Assembly: GCF_001649575.2 (NCBI RefSeq)
Contig: NC_051438.1
Coordinates: 10,831,048 to 10,895,047 of the forward strand
Direction of reading: 5' to 3'
DNA: 64,000 nucleotides
From: Kryptolebias marmoratus
Lineage: Eukaryota; Chordata; Actinopteri; Cyprinodontiformes; Rivulidae
In this document: piece by piece, positions 18,121 to 28,443 of the stretch
Layout: every line of letters begins with the position of its first letter
How positions within the stretch are numbered: position 1 is the first letter of the stretch
The notes under the pieces: model-generated
Told to the model about the DNA's origin: nothing
The model's input: the letters and a program-made list of their open reading frames with translations, nothing else
Database searches by the model: none
Position numbers and translations under genes: made by a program

Positions 18121-19798
18121 TTTTTTTTTTTCCTGCTTCAGTAGTCACAATTTAAACACATTTTCACAAGATATCTGCATATATTGTTATTTAGTATTTT
18201 GATTAACTATCAGTAACAGTACCGTTTACACTAGAAATAAAACTATTCACACACGCTTTATTTATTTTTTCTTCCTTATTTACTGCTGTTTATGTGTATA
18301 ATGCATGTGATAACCCCATGTAACCTTGCAGACATATTGCCCGACAGTCTTTCATATGGAAAAATATCAAATCATTGCAAACAAATAACACCGGCAAGGC
18401 GTACCTGAAAAATTAATGTCCTTGGAGGCGGTTCATGTATGACAATCAGAGACTTTGAGCGATAGGGAAGGCTCTCTGTGTGACAGATTTTTTTTTCCCC
18501 CTCCCTGTTCCTCTCAGCTTCGGTGGTTTGCCACCATTGGTCAGTTGTCCTGCAGGGATGGTCGCCAAGCTTATCGGTCTGTAACAAATCAGGCAGAGAA
18601 ATTGCAGAAGGAACATCTCTCCCTTTTTCTCTCTGCTCTCGCTCACCAGGATCCCTTGAGGGGATTGAAGAGCTCAGAGCACAACACAAATCTGCACTGC
18701 CTTCTCGCGCCTGTGGAAAAGTTACCATATCTTTTGTCTGCTGTTTTAGGACAAGATCCATTAATCATTATTTCAGGCTTTGCATGATACATGTCTGAAA
18801 TGGATCAAAGGTTAACGAGTCAATGAGTCCCATCTCCCTTATCAGGATTTGCCCTTCAGTCATGACTAAAATAAATTTACAGTGATCATTCTGGGTCAAT
18901 CTCTGGGTGAGACTTTAACCAAAATCTCCCACAAAGAATGATAAAAGAACAAAAAAACATTAATAAAGATAGGGCAAAAACAGCTTCTGGGAGTTTAACT
19001 TTATCCATGGGTCAAATTTGTTTAATGATGTGTTTTGGGTTTTTTTGTTGTTCTTTTTCATGTGGATAATTGGCCACATGAAAGAAGCAGATAAGAGGCA
19101 CAGATACCACTCTTTTTCCTTTACTAACAGTTGCCTCAGTGGACCATGATGCAGCGATCTTACATTTGGTGTTTAGGAAAGCAAAGAAAAGGCAGGGTTT
19201 TTGTACTGTCTGTAGTTTTGTCTCTGTGGACAGTGACACATGAATATTTCTAAATGCAAAAACCAATTATGTAGGAGATAAAAGGAGGCTTGTTATTGTA
19301 GCAAAAAGGGAAAAGAATTCAAGGCATAGTCACAATAAAGCTTAATGTAATATTAAATCTATCCCAATCCAATTCAGTCCACTGTGTTACATGCAAAACT
19401 TTAGACAACCTATAGAGACAGTCCTTTGAGTTATATTTGTCCATATTTCTTACAACCACATAGTATTGCTGTATGTTGTAAAATTATCAGTGACTTTACT
19501 GTTTACTTTTACAAACTGTTTGGTTAAGTTGAGGCACTATTAACTGCAGATCAGGTTTTAGCATTAAGAACTACTTAGAGAAATAGATCGTGGATTAGAT
19601 TATCTCACATAAACTACATGTTAGAAGGGACATTTTATAGCTTACTGGACAATGAGGTCCATCCCGCTTATGTCAAAAAGAAATTCCCAAACCAGCACCT
19701 TTGCAAGGTTTGCTCTGTGACAGAACACGGGGTCTCTATGCACAAATATCAGGACTTTTAGTTTCAAATCCTTAGACATCTTGTAAAACAGTCTATTG

Positions 19799-19800
<2 letters not shown>
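18121..19800. other. Unannotated stretch
   Basis: No transposon recognised. Overlapping open frames of 66-129 codons on both strands at about 18370-18800 reflect higher GC content and lack any domain or splice context that I could identify. Confidence 0.35.

Positions 19801-19802
<2 letters not shown>

Positions 19803-19844
<42 letters not shown>
19803..19844. repeat. (AT)n microsatellite adjoining an assembly gap
   Basis: About 21 uninterrupted AT units end directly at the run of N, so the true array length is unknown. It probably caused the gap. Confidence 0.95.
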
Positions 19845-19894
19845 NNNNNNNNNNNNNNNNNNNNNNNNNNNNNNNNNNNNNNNNNNNNNNNNNN
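19845..19894. other. Assembly gap (50 N)
   Basis: Exactly 50 undetermined bases between an AT microsatellite and a run of 17 T (19895-19911). A round number like 50 suggests a placeholder of unknown true size. Open frames predicted through it, containing unknown residues, should be ignored. Confidence 0.99.
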
Positions 19895-19911
19895 TTTTTT
19901 TTTTTTTTTTT

Positions 19912-20846
19912 CATTTTTACAACCACACAATCTTACTGTGCACTGGATTATTATCAAGTGTTGACAAATTTGAACAAGTTTCTGCAGTGTTCTTGTATTT
20001 TTTTCCCTTTTGATTTGTTCTTTTTTATGTTATTAATTTTTATTTTATTTTCATTGGCATTTCAATTTTTTGTTATTTGCCAGGTCATTTCTTTATTTTT
20101 CTGGCAAATAACTGAATCAGTCTTCAAAGTGAATCATTCACCGTGCTACTTAATGCAACACACACAATAAAAGCATGGTCAAGTATCCCGCCATATCCAT
20201 GTAATTACCATTTGAAGAGGTTTTGTTTCATTCCTTGCTTTTTTTACATGTGCAAACCATTGTTGTTAAATTTTATGTTGCAGTAAGCTTCAAACAAGGT
20301 GAACCCCACTCCTTGTATATGACCACAAAGAATACAACCCTTCTCCAGTGTGTGATAAATATGCCTGGAGGTCTTTTACTGTCATCCAGAGGTTTTAAAC
20401 TGTATTCCTGTAAAGCCATTGAGCAGTTGTCTTGAAAAGTTTGTTTTTGTCTTGCAGAACATAACATGATCTCCACTGCTGCACTAAAGTGCAGTGTCAT
20501 TATGAATTCAAAACCTGAGAACATGGTTGACAAAAAATGCTCTTCATCTACAGCTACATGGACTTGAGTGATTTAAAGACATTAGAGTGGTATGCACATG
20601 CTTTGCGCAGCTAATAGTTACCAGATATAGGGACAGGGTTTTAAAAGTCTGAGCACATAAACTTTATTAAACTCTGATATTTGATTTGCCTGGTCTTTTC
20701 TGACCATGACTGTGAATAAACCTTTTAGTGACAACAACATTATCTCAAACTAAGGCCTTATGCAAAAGTAATTTCATATCCTAAATGTCCATTTTTTTCC
20801 AAATGTTTGTATGCGTAGACCAGACATTTTTTATTCTGAAATTGCA
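19912..20846. other. Unannotated T-rich stretch
   Basis: Very T-rich up to about 20120, then ordinary AT-rich sequence. No gene or transposon seen. Confidence 0.45.
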
Positions 20847-20868
20847 CATCATCATCATCATCATCATC

Positions 20869-20934
<66 letters not shown>
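20847..20934. repeat. (CAT)8-(AAT)21 compound microsatellite
   Basis: Eight CAT units change by one base into about 21 AAT units. The His/Asn-repeat open frame across it is an artefact. It ends five bases before the putative target-site duplication of the adjacent LINE insertion. Confidence 0.97.
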
Positions 20935-20935
<1 letters not shown>

Positions 20936-20939
20936 ACTA

Positions 20940-20947
20940 ATCTTTAG
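20940..20947 (+). repeat. Left target-site duplication of the LINE insertion (ATCTTTAG)
   Basis: The 8-mer ATCTTTAG occurs here and again at 21819-21826, exactly flanking the two-part LINE copy. LINE insertions by target-primed reverse transcription make such short direct repeats. Confidence 0.6.
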
Positions 20948-21290
20948 ACTTGTAGGTCCTGATCTTCAACCTGGCTGCTTCACACTCTGTTGCAAATTGT
21001 TCCAGTGCTGGAGGTCCCGAGGCCAACAGAACCAGAGCATTCACAAAAAGCAGCCATGAAATCTGAACCCCCCACCCCTAAACCAAAGACCCTATGCTCC
21101 TTGGCAGCTTTTAGAAACTCTGTCAATAAAAGTTATAAACAGCATCTGTGACAATAGGCAACCTTGTTCTAATATTTATTAGAAATAAGTCTGAATTATT
21201 ACCTGTAATGCAAATCAAACTCTTACTGTGTATAGGGACTAAAGGGTCCTTAGTAGGAGTCCAAAATAATTCTAAAATCCCACAATCCTT
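20948..21290 (-). mobile_element. RTE-clade LINE fragment, reverse transcriptase domain, inverted
   Basis: Read on the minus strand, this is the reverse transcriptase core of the same RTE (Rex3-like) LINE group. At 21021-21053 it translates as LLFVNALVLLA where the family has LLFADDVVLLA, so both catalytic aspartates of the FADD box are lost (Asp to Asn and Asp to Ala). Downstream on the minus strand it runs into the region encoding ECEAAG (about 20970-20990). Upstream it includes decayed sequence corresponding to the region before the catalytic core. Orientation is opposite to the adjoining 3' segment, and the whole is best read as one insertion with a 5' inversion. The right limit is approximate (within about 15 bases). 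Confidence 0.8.
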
Positions 21291-21818
21291 AAGTACTCTC
21301 TACATGTCTGCAGTGATGAGGTTGCAGAAAGCTGGGCCAAAAGACAAAGCTCTCAAGTTACAAATCAGTCTGTTTCAACATCTACCTATGGTCATTAGCT
21401 CTGGGTACTAAACAAAAAAATAATTTTCAACTATAGACAGCTGAAATTCCTCTGAAGAGTGGCTGGACTTACCCTTAAGGATAAGGTGCAGAGTTCAGTT
21501 ATTCAGAAGGAGCTTAGAGTCGAGTTGGTGCTACTCCACATTGAAAGGAGTTGAGGTGGTTTGAGACATCTGATAAGTATGCTTTATTGATGCCTTCTGG
21601 AAGGAAAGATTTTCAGAAGTGTCTCACTGGGAGGAGACCTTGGGGCGGAACCAGAATTCCCAGAAGAGATTATATCTCCTAGCTGGTCTAGGAATGCCTT
21701 GGAGTCCCTCCAGATGTGCTGGAGAAGGTAGCTGGGGAGAAAAGGGTCTTGGGATCTCTACTTAAGCTGTTGCCCTCATGACCCAGTCTTGGATAGGTCT
21801 CAGAAGAAGGATGGACTC
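21291..21818 (+). mobile_element. RTE-clade LINE fragment, C-terminal coding and 3' end
   Basis: Sense on the plus strand. It begins at the position encoding SAVMR and carries the family's C-terminal region: the AKL..Y.PTLTYGHELW segment is decayed at about 21350-21410, then the GVEPLLLHIERS- and GWLG-like segments, down to the LLPPRP- and D-like end. It closes with GAAGAAGGATGGA, matching the GATG-type simple tail reported for Rex3/RTE elements. Several stops and shifts make it non-coding. It is joined head-on to the inverted reverse transcriptase piece, and the two are bracketed by the 8-bp direct repeat ATCTTTAG. Confidence 0.85.
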
Positions 21819-21826
21819 ATCTTTAG

Positions 21827-23809
21827 CTTTATGGGATGAGTTCACCTTCAGCTCGCTTTTTCTTGCTGTTTTAAGTAGACTTTGTACTTTTGAAAAGTCA
21901 CACGAAACGTGATAGTTCACTGAACAGAAGCTGCAGCTTTTCCTACATCTTATCTGCAAGGTTGGGTGTTAACTCCAGCTTGCACCATCGCCATGTAAAA
22001 TAACTTCAATAAGCTCCATTTCCAAACTTCTGACTCTCAGAATGAAATTACATCGACAGCAGTGGCAGTCAAGTGAATAAAATAGCTAATGCCCCTAAAT
22101 AACGGTATTTCCCCATCCCTCTGCAACTAATATGTTCACTCATCTGTACTTTATGGGAGCTCGTGCTTGGTGCTTGGAAAGATTTCCACCTCACACAAGT
22201 CTCGAAGAAGCATTTCAGTTTACATTTGCGGTATTGAATTCATAATTGCTTGTTGGCCATATAACTTCCTGCATAATGAAATGCTTTCATAATAATCAAT
22301 AAAGGAAATAGAGCAGGTCCATTTAAATGTTGTTGCAATAGGAGAAACACATTGAGCTGAACTGCTGCTTTTCTGTGCGTGCTGCAGTGTGTCACCATAT
22401 CGGTGAGTGCAGCATGTACTGTAGGATGAAAAATGGAGTGGATTCTGTTTCAAAGATCTCTCTCCACTTGGGGACTGCTATCCTTCTTCCCAGAGTGATG
22501 ACATGCTGGAGAAGAGGAAGGATGGATGTCAGTCTGTGATGTCAGTGTTGGAACCACTCCGAGCCCAAAGGTGCCCCATTGCCTGAACTTCCAATCCAGC
22601 TGACACCGAATTGTGCTTACTCTCATTTAGTCAGGCCTATTTGTCTTCCCTCTAAAACCCCAACCTGCTCCAAAGATGTAATTCCATAAAAGCATGCAAT
22701 CAATACACCAGAAACCGTGGTCATCTATCTTTTTTTTTTTTTAAAAAAAAGGCAAATATTAAAAAATCGTGTGTTTGTGTATGTGTGAGTGCATGCATTA
22801 GTGAGCATGTTTATGCTCAGGGCCTAATGTTACAAATCAGACAGAGTAGGACAGTGCTGGCTCAGTGTTAAGTGCAGGCACAGGTGCACGGGGGAGCTTT
22901 GTCCACTGGATGGCACTGCTACAAGTTTTTTTTTCCCCTTTTTTTTTCAAAGCAGAGGCAACAATCAATTCCTGTGTGGTGTACTGTGTCAAAAACGAGG
23001 AAATAATAATTTCTTTGCTCCTGGAAACTTTTACATTTTCAGGAAAGATATAAATACAATATCCACATGGCGACACACACACATTCACACACAAGAAGCC
23101 ACAGACACACCGAGCTCATTAATCTCTTCTGTAACAGGACTCTATCCTCTTGCTCCAATATTACAGTAAATGGTGATGCTTATCTGCAAGCAGCCCTGCC
23201 CTTGAAATAGGTGCTGTTCCATTCCCAGCTAATTCCACAGCCATTAAATGCTTGGCACATTTTTCACAGGTTTATAAATTACTTTAAGCTGCGGCTTACT
23301 ATCAGCACATTGAAATACAAACACAGATGTCCCCCCCACCACCACCACCTCTCTCTCTTTTTCTTTTTTTATCTCACACTATCCTCTGTCTCCCTAATAC
23401 TTTATAACCACAATACCACCATCACATCTTTCTTCTCACCCCTCCCTGCAACCCCCTCCTGTCTCCTTACCGGTGAAATGGACATGGATCGACGTCTAGC
23501 TTCAAGCAAGTTTCAGGTAATGGCTTATTAGCAGCCAATAAACATCAGTCATTTCCATTTTAGCTAACACGCCAGTATTTTTCATAATTACCAACACATG
23601 AATAGGGCCAGAAATCAGTGGGACAGTTTAACAAGGTCTCCTTTGTGTGTTGTCTGATCTTACCTGATCACAGAGGTTAAAGGATGACTTTTTTCAGCAA
23701 TGTATATGTGCAAATGAACGAATAAATAACTTATCCTTAAAAAGATCAATCAGCTCTTATGAAGTTGTGTTCCATGGATAGGTTATGAACAAGTAATGTC
23801 CTACGTGTT
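21827..23809. other. Unannotated stretch with possible conserved blocks
   Basis: Contains T14-A8 at about 22729-22748, GT-rich sequence at about 22760-22790 and a C/CAC-rich then CT-rich tract at about 23330-23360. Two segments, about 23090-23310 and 23495-23660, are non-repetitive and rich in ATTA-type cores and could be conserved regulatory DNA. No gene or transposon seen. Confidence 0.3.
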
Positions 23810-24730
23810 GTAGAGCTAACAGCTGGTCCAAGTTGGGCCACGACCAAACTGGATGGCTGCCATCTTGAAATGACTAAAATGTCTTTCATACAGATTTCAT
23901 CATGCAATCACTAATTTTTAATCCTTTCTTTTTCCATTACTTTCACATTACTTTCAGAAAAACCACATGAAGTTTGAATGCAGAATAATCGTGTTAAAAC
24001 GTGTTAAATTCATGTTTTTTATTATTTTTTTATTATTATTGAAAGGGATTAAAGGTTATTTCAACAGAGTTATTATGATATTCTTGCAGGAAGTGTTCCA
24101 AACTGCACTGGAAGTTTATAATTTACCAGTTGAATGTTGTGTTGTTTCCAGATGGCAGAAATCCACTTTGGCCCCTGCTCAGATGACCAGCTCATCAATT
24201 ATGGTAAAAATTGGACCTCAGATCTGAGAATGACGTCACGTTCAACTTAATCATGTTCCTGTTACAAATCCGAAAACCAGTAGACTGCATGGGTTGTCTC
24301 AATAACCAAGCAAACAAGTTATTAGCAATAAAAACTGATATAATGTATTTCTCTTCATTTTATGCATTCAAACCTAGTAGCATGTTTCCTTGAAAAAGTT
24401 CAGTACTATGTGAGCGACTGATTTAAGGAGATACAAACTGACAGAAATAGGGAAAAAACTGTTTTTTACTGCAGCTATCTCCACTTCTCATGCACGAAGC
24501 AGCAATATTGGATATTGAGGTTGGTGTTGGTCAAGGATTTCTGACTATTTAGGTCAGAATTCTGACCTAGGAGGGGCATGCCAGGTTTTCTTTCTTGGAC
24601 CTTACAGCTGAAACACACCATTTGACTTTATTTCACAAAACCAAGGCTTTTCACGGCACTGCATACAGCAGGGGAGATATTAAATGTTTATAACCTTTCC
24701 ACAAAACCTGACTTCAAAAGACCTGAACTA
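23810..24730 (+). repeat. Unnamed dispersed repeat, copy C (longest)
   Basis: Shares GGTCCAAGTTGGGCCA..GGATGGCTGCCATCTT (about 23822-23875), GGTTATTTCAACAG..TTATGATATTCTTGC..AAGTGTTCCAAACTGCAC (about 24053-24105), GGCAGAAATCCACTTTGG..CAGCTCATCAAT (about 24154-24200) and ATAACCTTTCCACAAAACCTGACTTCAA (about 24690-24717; in copy B at about 4112-4138) with the other copies. It also contains a 20-bp perfect palindrome (24550-24569) and a perfect cAMP-response-type octamer TGACGTCA (24231-24238). It lacks terminal repeats or a tail that would identify its class. The middle (24240-24600) has no counterpart in the other window copies, so part of it may be a separate insertion. Confidence 0.5.
24550..24569. 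other. 20-bp perfect palindrome
   Basis: TAGGTCAGAATTCTGACCTA is its own reverse complement. It holds two AGGTCA nuclear-receptor half-sites as an inverted repeat spaced by six bases (GAATTC). It lies inside copy C of the unnamed repeat. Binding is speculative. Confidence 0.6.
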
Positions 24731-27700
24731 TTGCTTTATGACATAAAAACAAAATTGTTTTTTGACATTTGAATTCTCCCGGATCAACCTAATATTTTAC
24801 TATATTGCTGTACTCGGACACCACAACATGCTATCATGCTCCAGAGCGGAGAAAACCAAATTGAAACACCTGAGGGTGGCCTTTTCTTCCAAGATAGTGG
24901 CTTTAGATGAGAAATCAAATCATACACCTGCCCATCCAGACCTGACAGCATAACACCTGCAGCCCCACTGATGAGGGGATGAAATAGTTCTTTCTTTTGT
25001 ACTCAGACATTTTCCTCATGCATTAATTTTTTTTCTGTCCCCCCCCCGTGCGAACAGCCAGAGAGCAGCTGGCTAGTTATTTGTGACCTGCCAGTCTGCG
25101 GGTGTAACAAGGTTTCAGTGCAATTAAGAATACATTTCCCAGCTACCAATGCAACAAATCACAGGCTTGAGTCCCTGGATACACGCACAGACATAAACTT
25201 TGCCTTAACAGTCGCACAAATCAAACAGGACACAAATGGCAGCATAAAATAACTAATCATTGTTGGAGAAGAAAAGGCAATTATTAATCGATTCCATTTG
25301 TGTTGGGCTGAAAGGGCCACAAACAGTCCCATTCTTTAAAGGATATATTTGCTGTGGCAGTGCAGCTCGGCCGGCGTAATCACCACCTATTATGTTAGCT
25401 GATTTGAAAGTAAGAAGCAAAGTGGTCAAATACATCACAAGCAGCCATTATTGTGTCAATTCCCAGACAGAAAAACAATCCATTGTATGCGATAAATTAT
25501 GAACATGCACCAAGCAGCAGGAAAGCTCCTCAGCTTGTTGATTTTGAAGACTCGGTGGAGATGCAGGGCAGGTGGGAAGACTGAGTCGTGGTGTAACGGG
25601 GAAATGGTACACTGTCAAATCAGAATTACAGCCTATAGAGCTTTCCTGTCCACTTTGTTGTTCAGAACCAGGTGCGGTAAAACAAAACAAGAAGATGATT
25701 TAGATTGTGTTTTTCTTTTTGAAAAGTTTGGAACTTTTACCTATGATTTTGAAAGTAATCGGGGGGTGGGGGGTGGGGGGGGGACTTCTCTTATTCAAGC
25801 TTGTAAGGTTTTAAATTTGGCCAAATCACTTGACGTTGACATTCATTCATCATTCATTTCTGAAGACGTTTGCTTTCAGTCTTGTTTTTTTGTTAGAAAC
25901 CTTTTCATCACATGAGTTTTTTATGGTTAAACACTAAATATATGCATCTAAATCAATAAGAAAATGTAGCTGCTGCACAGAAACAGCTTTCCATTTCAAA
26001 TGAGTCAGAAATAAATATGCTTATTTTTTTCTATATGCTGAGATCTGTGGCTGTAAGAAAATAACGTCATAACATCTCATTACGTAATCTCCAAAGATTG
26101 TCACAGATTTATTGGTCATGTCAAAAATGACTTTGAAACGTCACATACAGTATACCTTGAATATGTCCCAATGAAAGTTACATCGCAGTGAACCAACAAT
26201 GATGTTACATAATTTCATGATGCGCTATGCAAACGTTCTGTCTGCACCTCCACACTTTTGTGGCGTTCTTGTGGTGCATTTATGCACAATAGGCGACAAG
26301 AAGATGCTGGTGAACTCCACAGATATTCTGCAGCATGCCATATGTAATAAGAAAAAAAACACATCAACAAAAATAATGAAATATTTTAAAACATGGCAAC
26401 ATAGTACACACACCGTACACCTCGTGGCGTAAATCCCAGGGGGGTCAGTAGACTCTGGACCCCTCCACTTTTGAAAAAAACAGAGATTGTCCCCCACAAT
26501 AAATCCTTTGAGGAAACTACACTTTTAAGCAATATAACAAAAAGAAGGCAAATCCACCATTTATTTAGGCAAAACAATACATTTATACCTTTCAAAAATT
26601 ATGCTCTACTCCCCCCCACCCCCATTATGTTACGGTGGTACGGTCCATTACTATTAGATGGCATGGATAAGCACGTCACACATTACATTACAAGTACAAA
26701 TAGTAAAACAAACAAACAAAAAATGTTTCCAGTTTGCTGGAATATTCCGAGAACATCAGTGAACAAAACAGATTAAATATGACTACACCTTACAGAACAT
26801 TTTAAAAGACAATGATAGTCATCTAGTGTAATGTAATTTTTATATTTTTTTAATTGCAGGATTAGCATTTTCTTAGTCCACTGTTACCTGGTTTGTATAT
26901 TTTTAAAACTATAGACAATCCTCAATTACTTTTTTATTGTTTGCAACAAAATTGAACCTAAAAATCTCTTACTTGAGGTGAAAGATCCCTCTGATTACTG
27001 ATTACACATTGTGCCTCATGCACTTGAAAAAAACAGCTTTCCTTGCTTTTGTTTAGTCATTGGCTCATTTATTTTACCTTTCTGCTGCTTAAATGTGTCA
27101 GAAACTATAAGCTCTTTGTTACAACAGACAGTGAACACAGATTTCAGAGTGCATTGGCTCTTCAATTCCCTCGTTCCTTTAGAGTTCTGAACAAAACGAT
27201 TATATTGACACGGCTTTCACTGTAAGAAACACATAATAAACAGCCATGCAAGATTTGTGTTTGGGCATTGGTTTGAGTGTGTACAAGTGTGTCTTTTTTT
27301 CCACAACGCAGACATGACGCAGAGACAGAGGGGGCGAGTTCGACATCTGCAAATTGAATTCTGCCCAAACGTGACAGTGAAGAAGTGCTGTTCATAGCAG
27401 ACGAGATTGTCTCTATCTTCACTCCTGTCCATGGGTATTACAGCGCGCCTGCCCGCTCCACAGGCCTTAGCCCAGGCCTCATCTATTAATGACAGTATTG
27501 GAAAATCAAATTCATACTAGATGCATGTTTTATCTGCGAGTGCTGGCTGGAAAGAGGGTTTGTATTTGTGTCTCGATCAGTCTGTCTGCATGTTTTTTTC
27601 CTCTCCCTCTGTTTCTTTTCTTTTCTTTTTTTATTTCAAAATCAGTCTTCTTTAGCCCTCAGGCCAGCTTTTAATAATAGGATAAGGTGCTGAAAATTGA

Positions 27701-28443
27701 TTTCACTTCACAGGCACAAGCTTTTAGGACTACGTCAATAATAAAACAAAGTTTGGCCTTTCTCCATCTGCATTTCTCTTCAGGCGAGCTGAGGACCTCT
27801 GTGTTGCTCCGCGACTCTCTTTGTGGCTGATGCCTTTGAAAAGAAGAGGAGGAGGAGAGCTGCAGAGGAAGGAAGAAGGGAAAGGCGTGGTTACCCGGGG
27901 AGATAAAAGAATTTCGAAAGAAGCCTAAGCCCAGGTATCTCAGCAGTGCGTGAAAGAGTGGCAGCGAAGACTAATAACGGGAGGGGAGAGAAGTCCAAAG
28001 CGGTGAGAGATGGAGAGCATGGTCCTGGAGAGACAAGTAAAATAGAGGTCATGTTGAATAGAGGAGTGATTGATCGAATGTGGAAAGTAAAAAGCATGGG
28101 AAACTTGGTTAACAGTGTTCAGCAGCAGTGTTAGATGCCCTCCAGGTGTGCTGAAAATAGAGCGGCAGAGGAAGCATTTCAATACCCAATACACAAAAAC
28201 TTTAAAAGGTAAGTGGGGGGAAAAATGGCTCCCCATATCCAGTTTCTAAGCTCTCTTATGTTTGAGTTACAGTTACAGTCGTGTATGAAAGCATACGTGG
28301 GATCCATGTTCTTTAGTTCTTTGATACCTTTTGTTTTTTTTTTAAGGTTTTTGTTTTGTATCCCGGACATAAAAACCTACACAGGTCTGAAGCTTCCTCC
28401 TGTGATATTTGCTGCACAGATTCCCTTCATGCCCCCACATCTA
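24731..28443. other. Unannotated stretch with a candidate conserved block
   Basis: Includes a C run at about 25040-25047, a candidate conserved non-coding block at about 25215-25500 (non-repetitive, ATTA/TAAT cores), a G-rich tract at 25761-25783, a C run at about 26610-26622 and a pyrimidine tract at about 27597-27635. No gene or named transposon recognised. The 138-codon frame at 25499-25915 overlaps the G tract and has no domain. Confidence 0.35.
25761..25783 (+). other. G-quadruplex-forming candidate
   Basis: Three long G runs (6, 6 and 9 bases) are separated by single T bases. The last run is long enough to supply two stacks, so four G3 or longer tracts with short loops are available. 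Structure is inferred from the motif only. Confidence 0.6.

Noticed and set aside
25499..25915. 138-codon plus-strand frame
   Set aside because: Reads through the G-rich tract as Gly repeats and has no motif; the 5' part overlaps a candidate conserved non-coding block.
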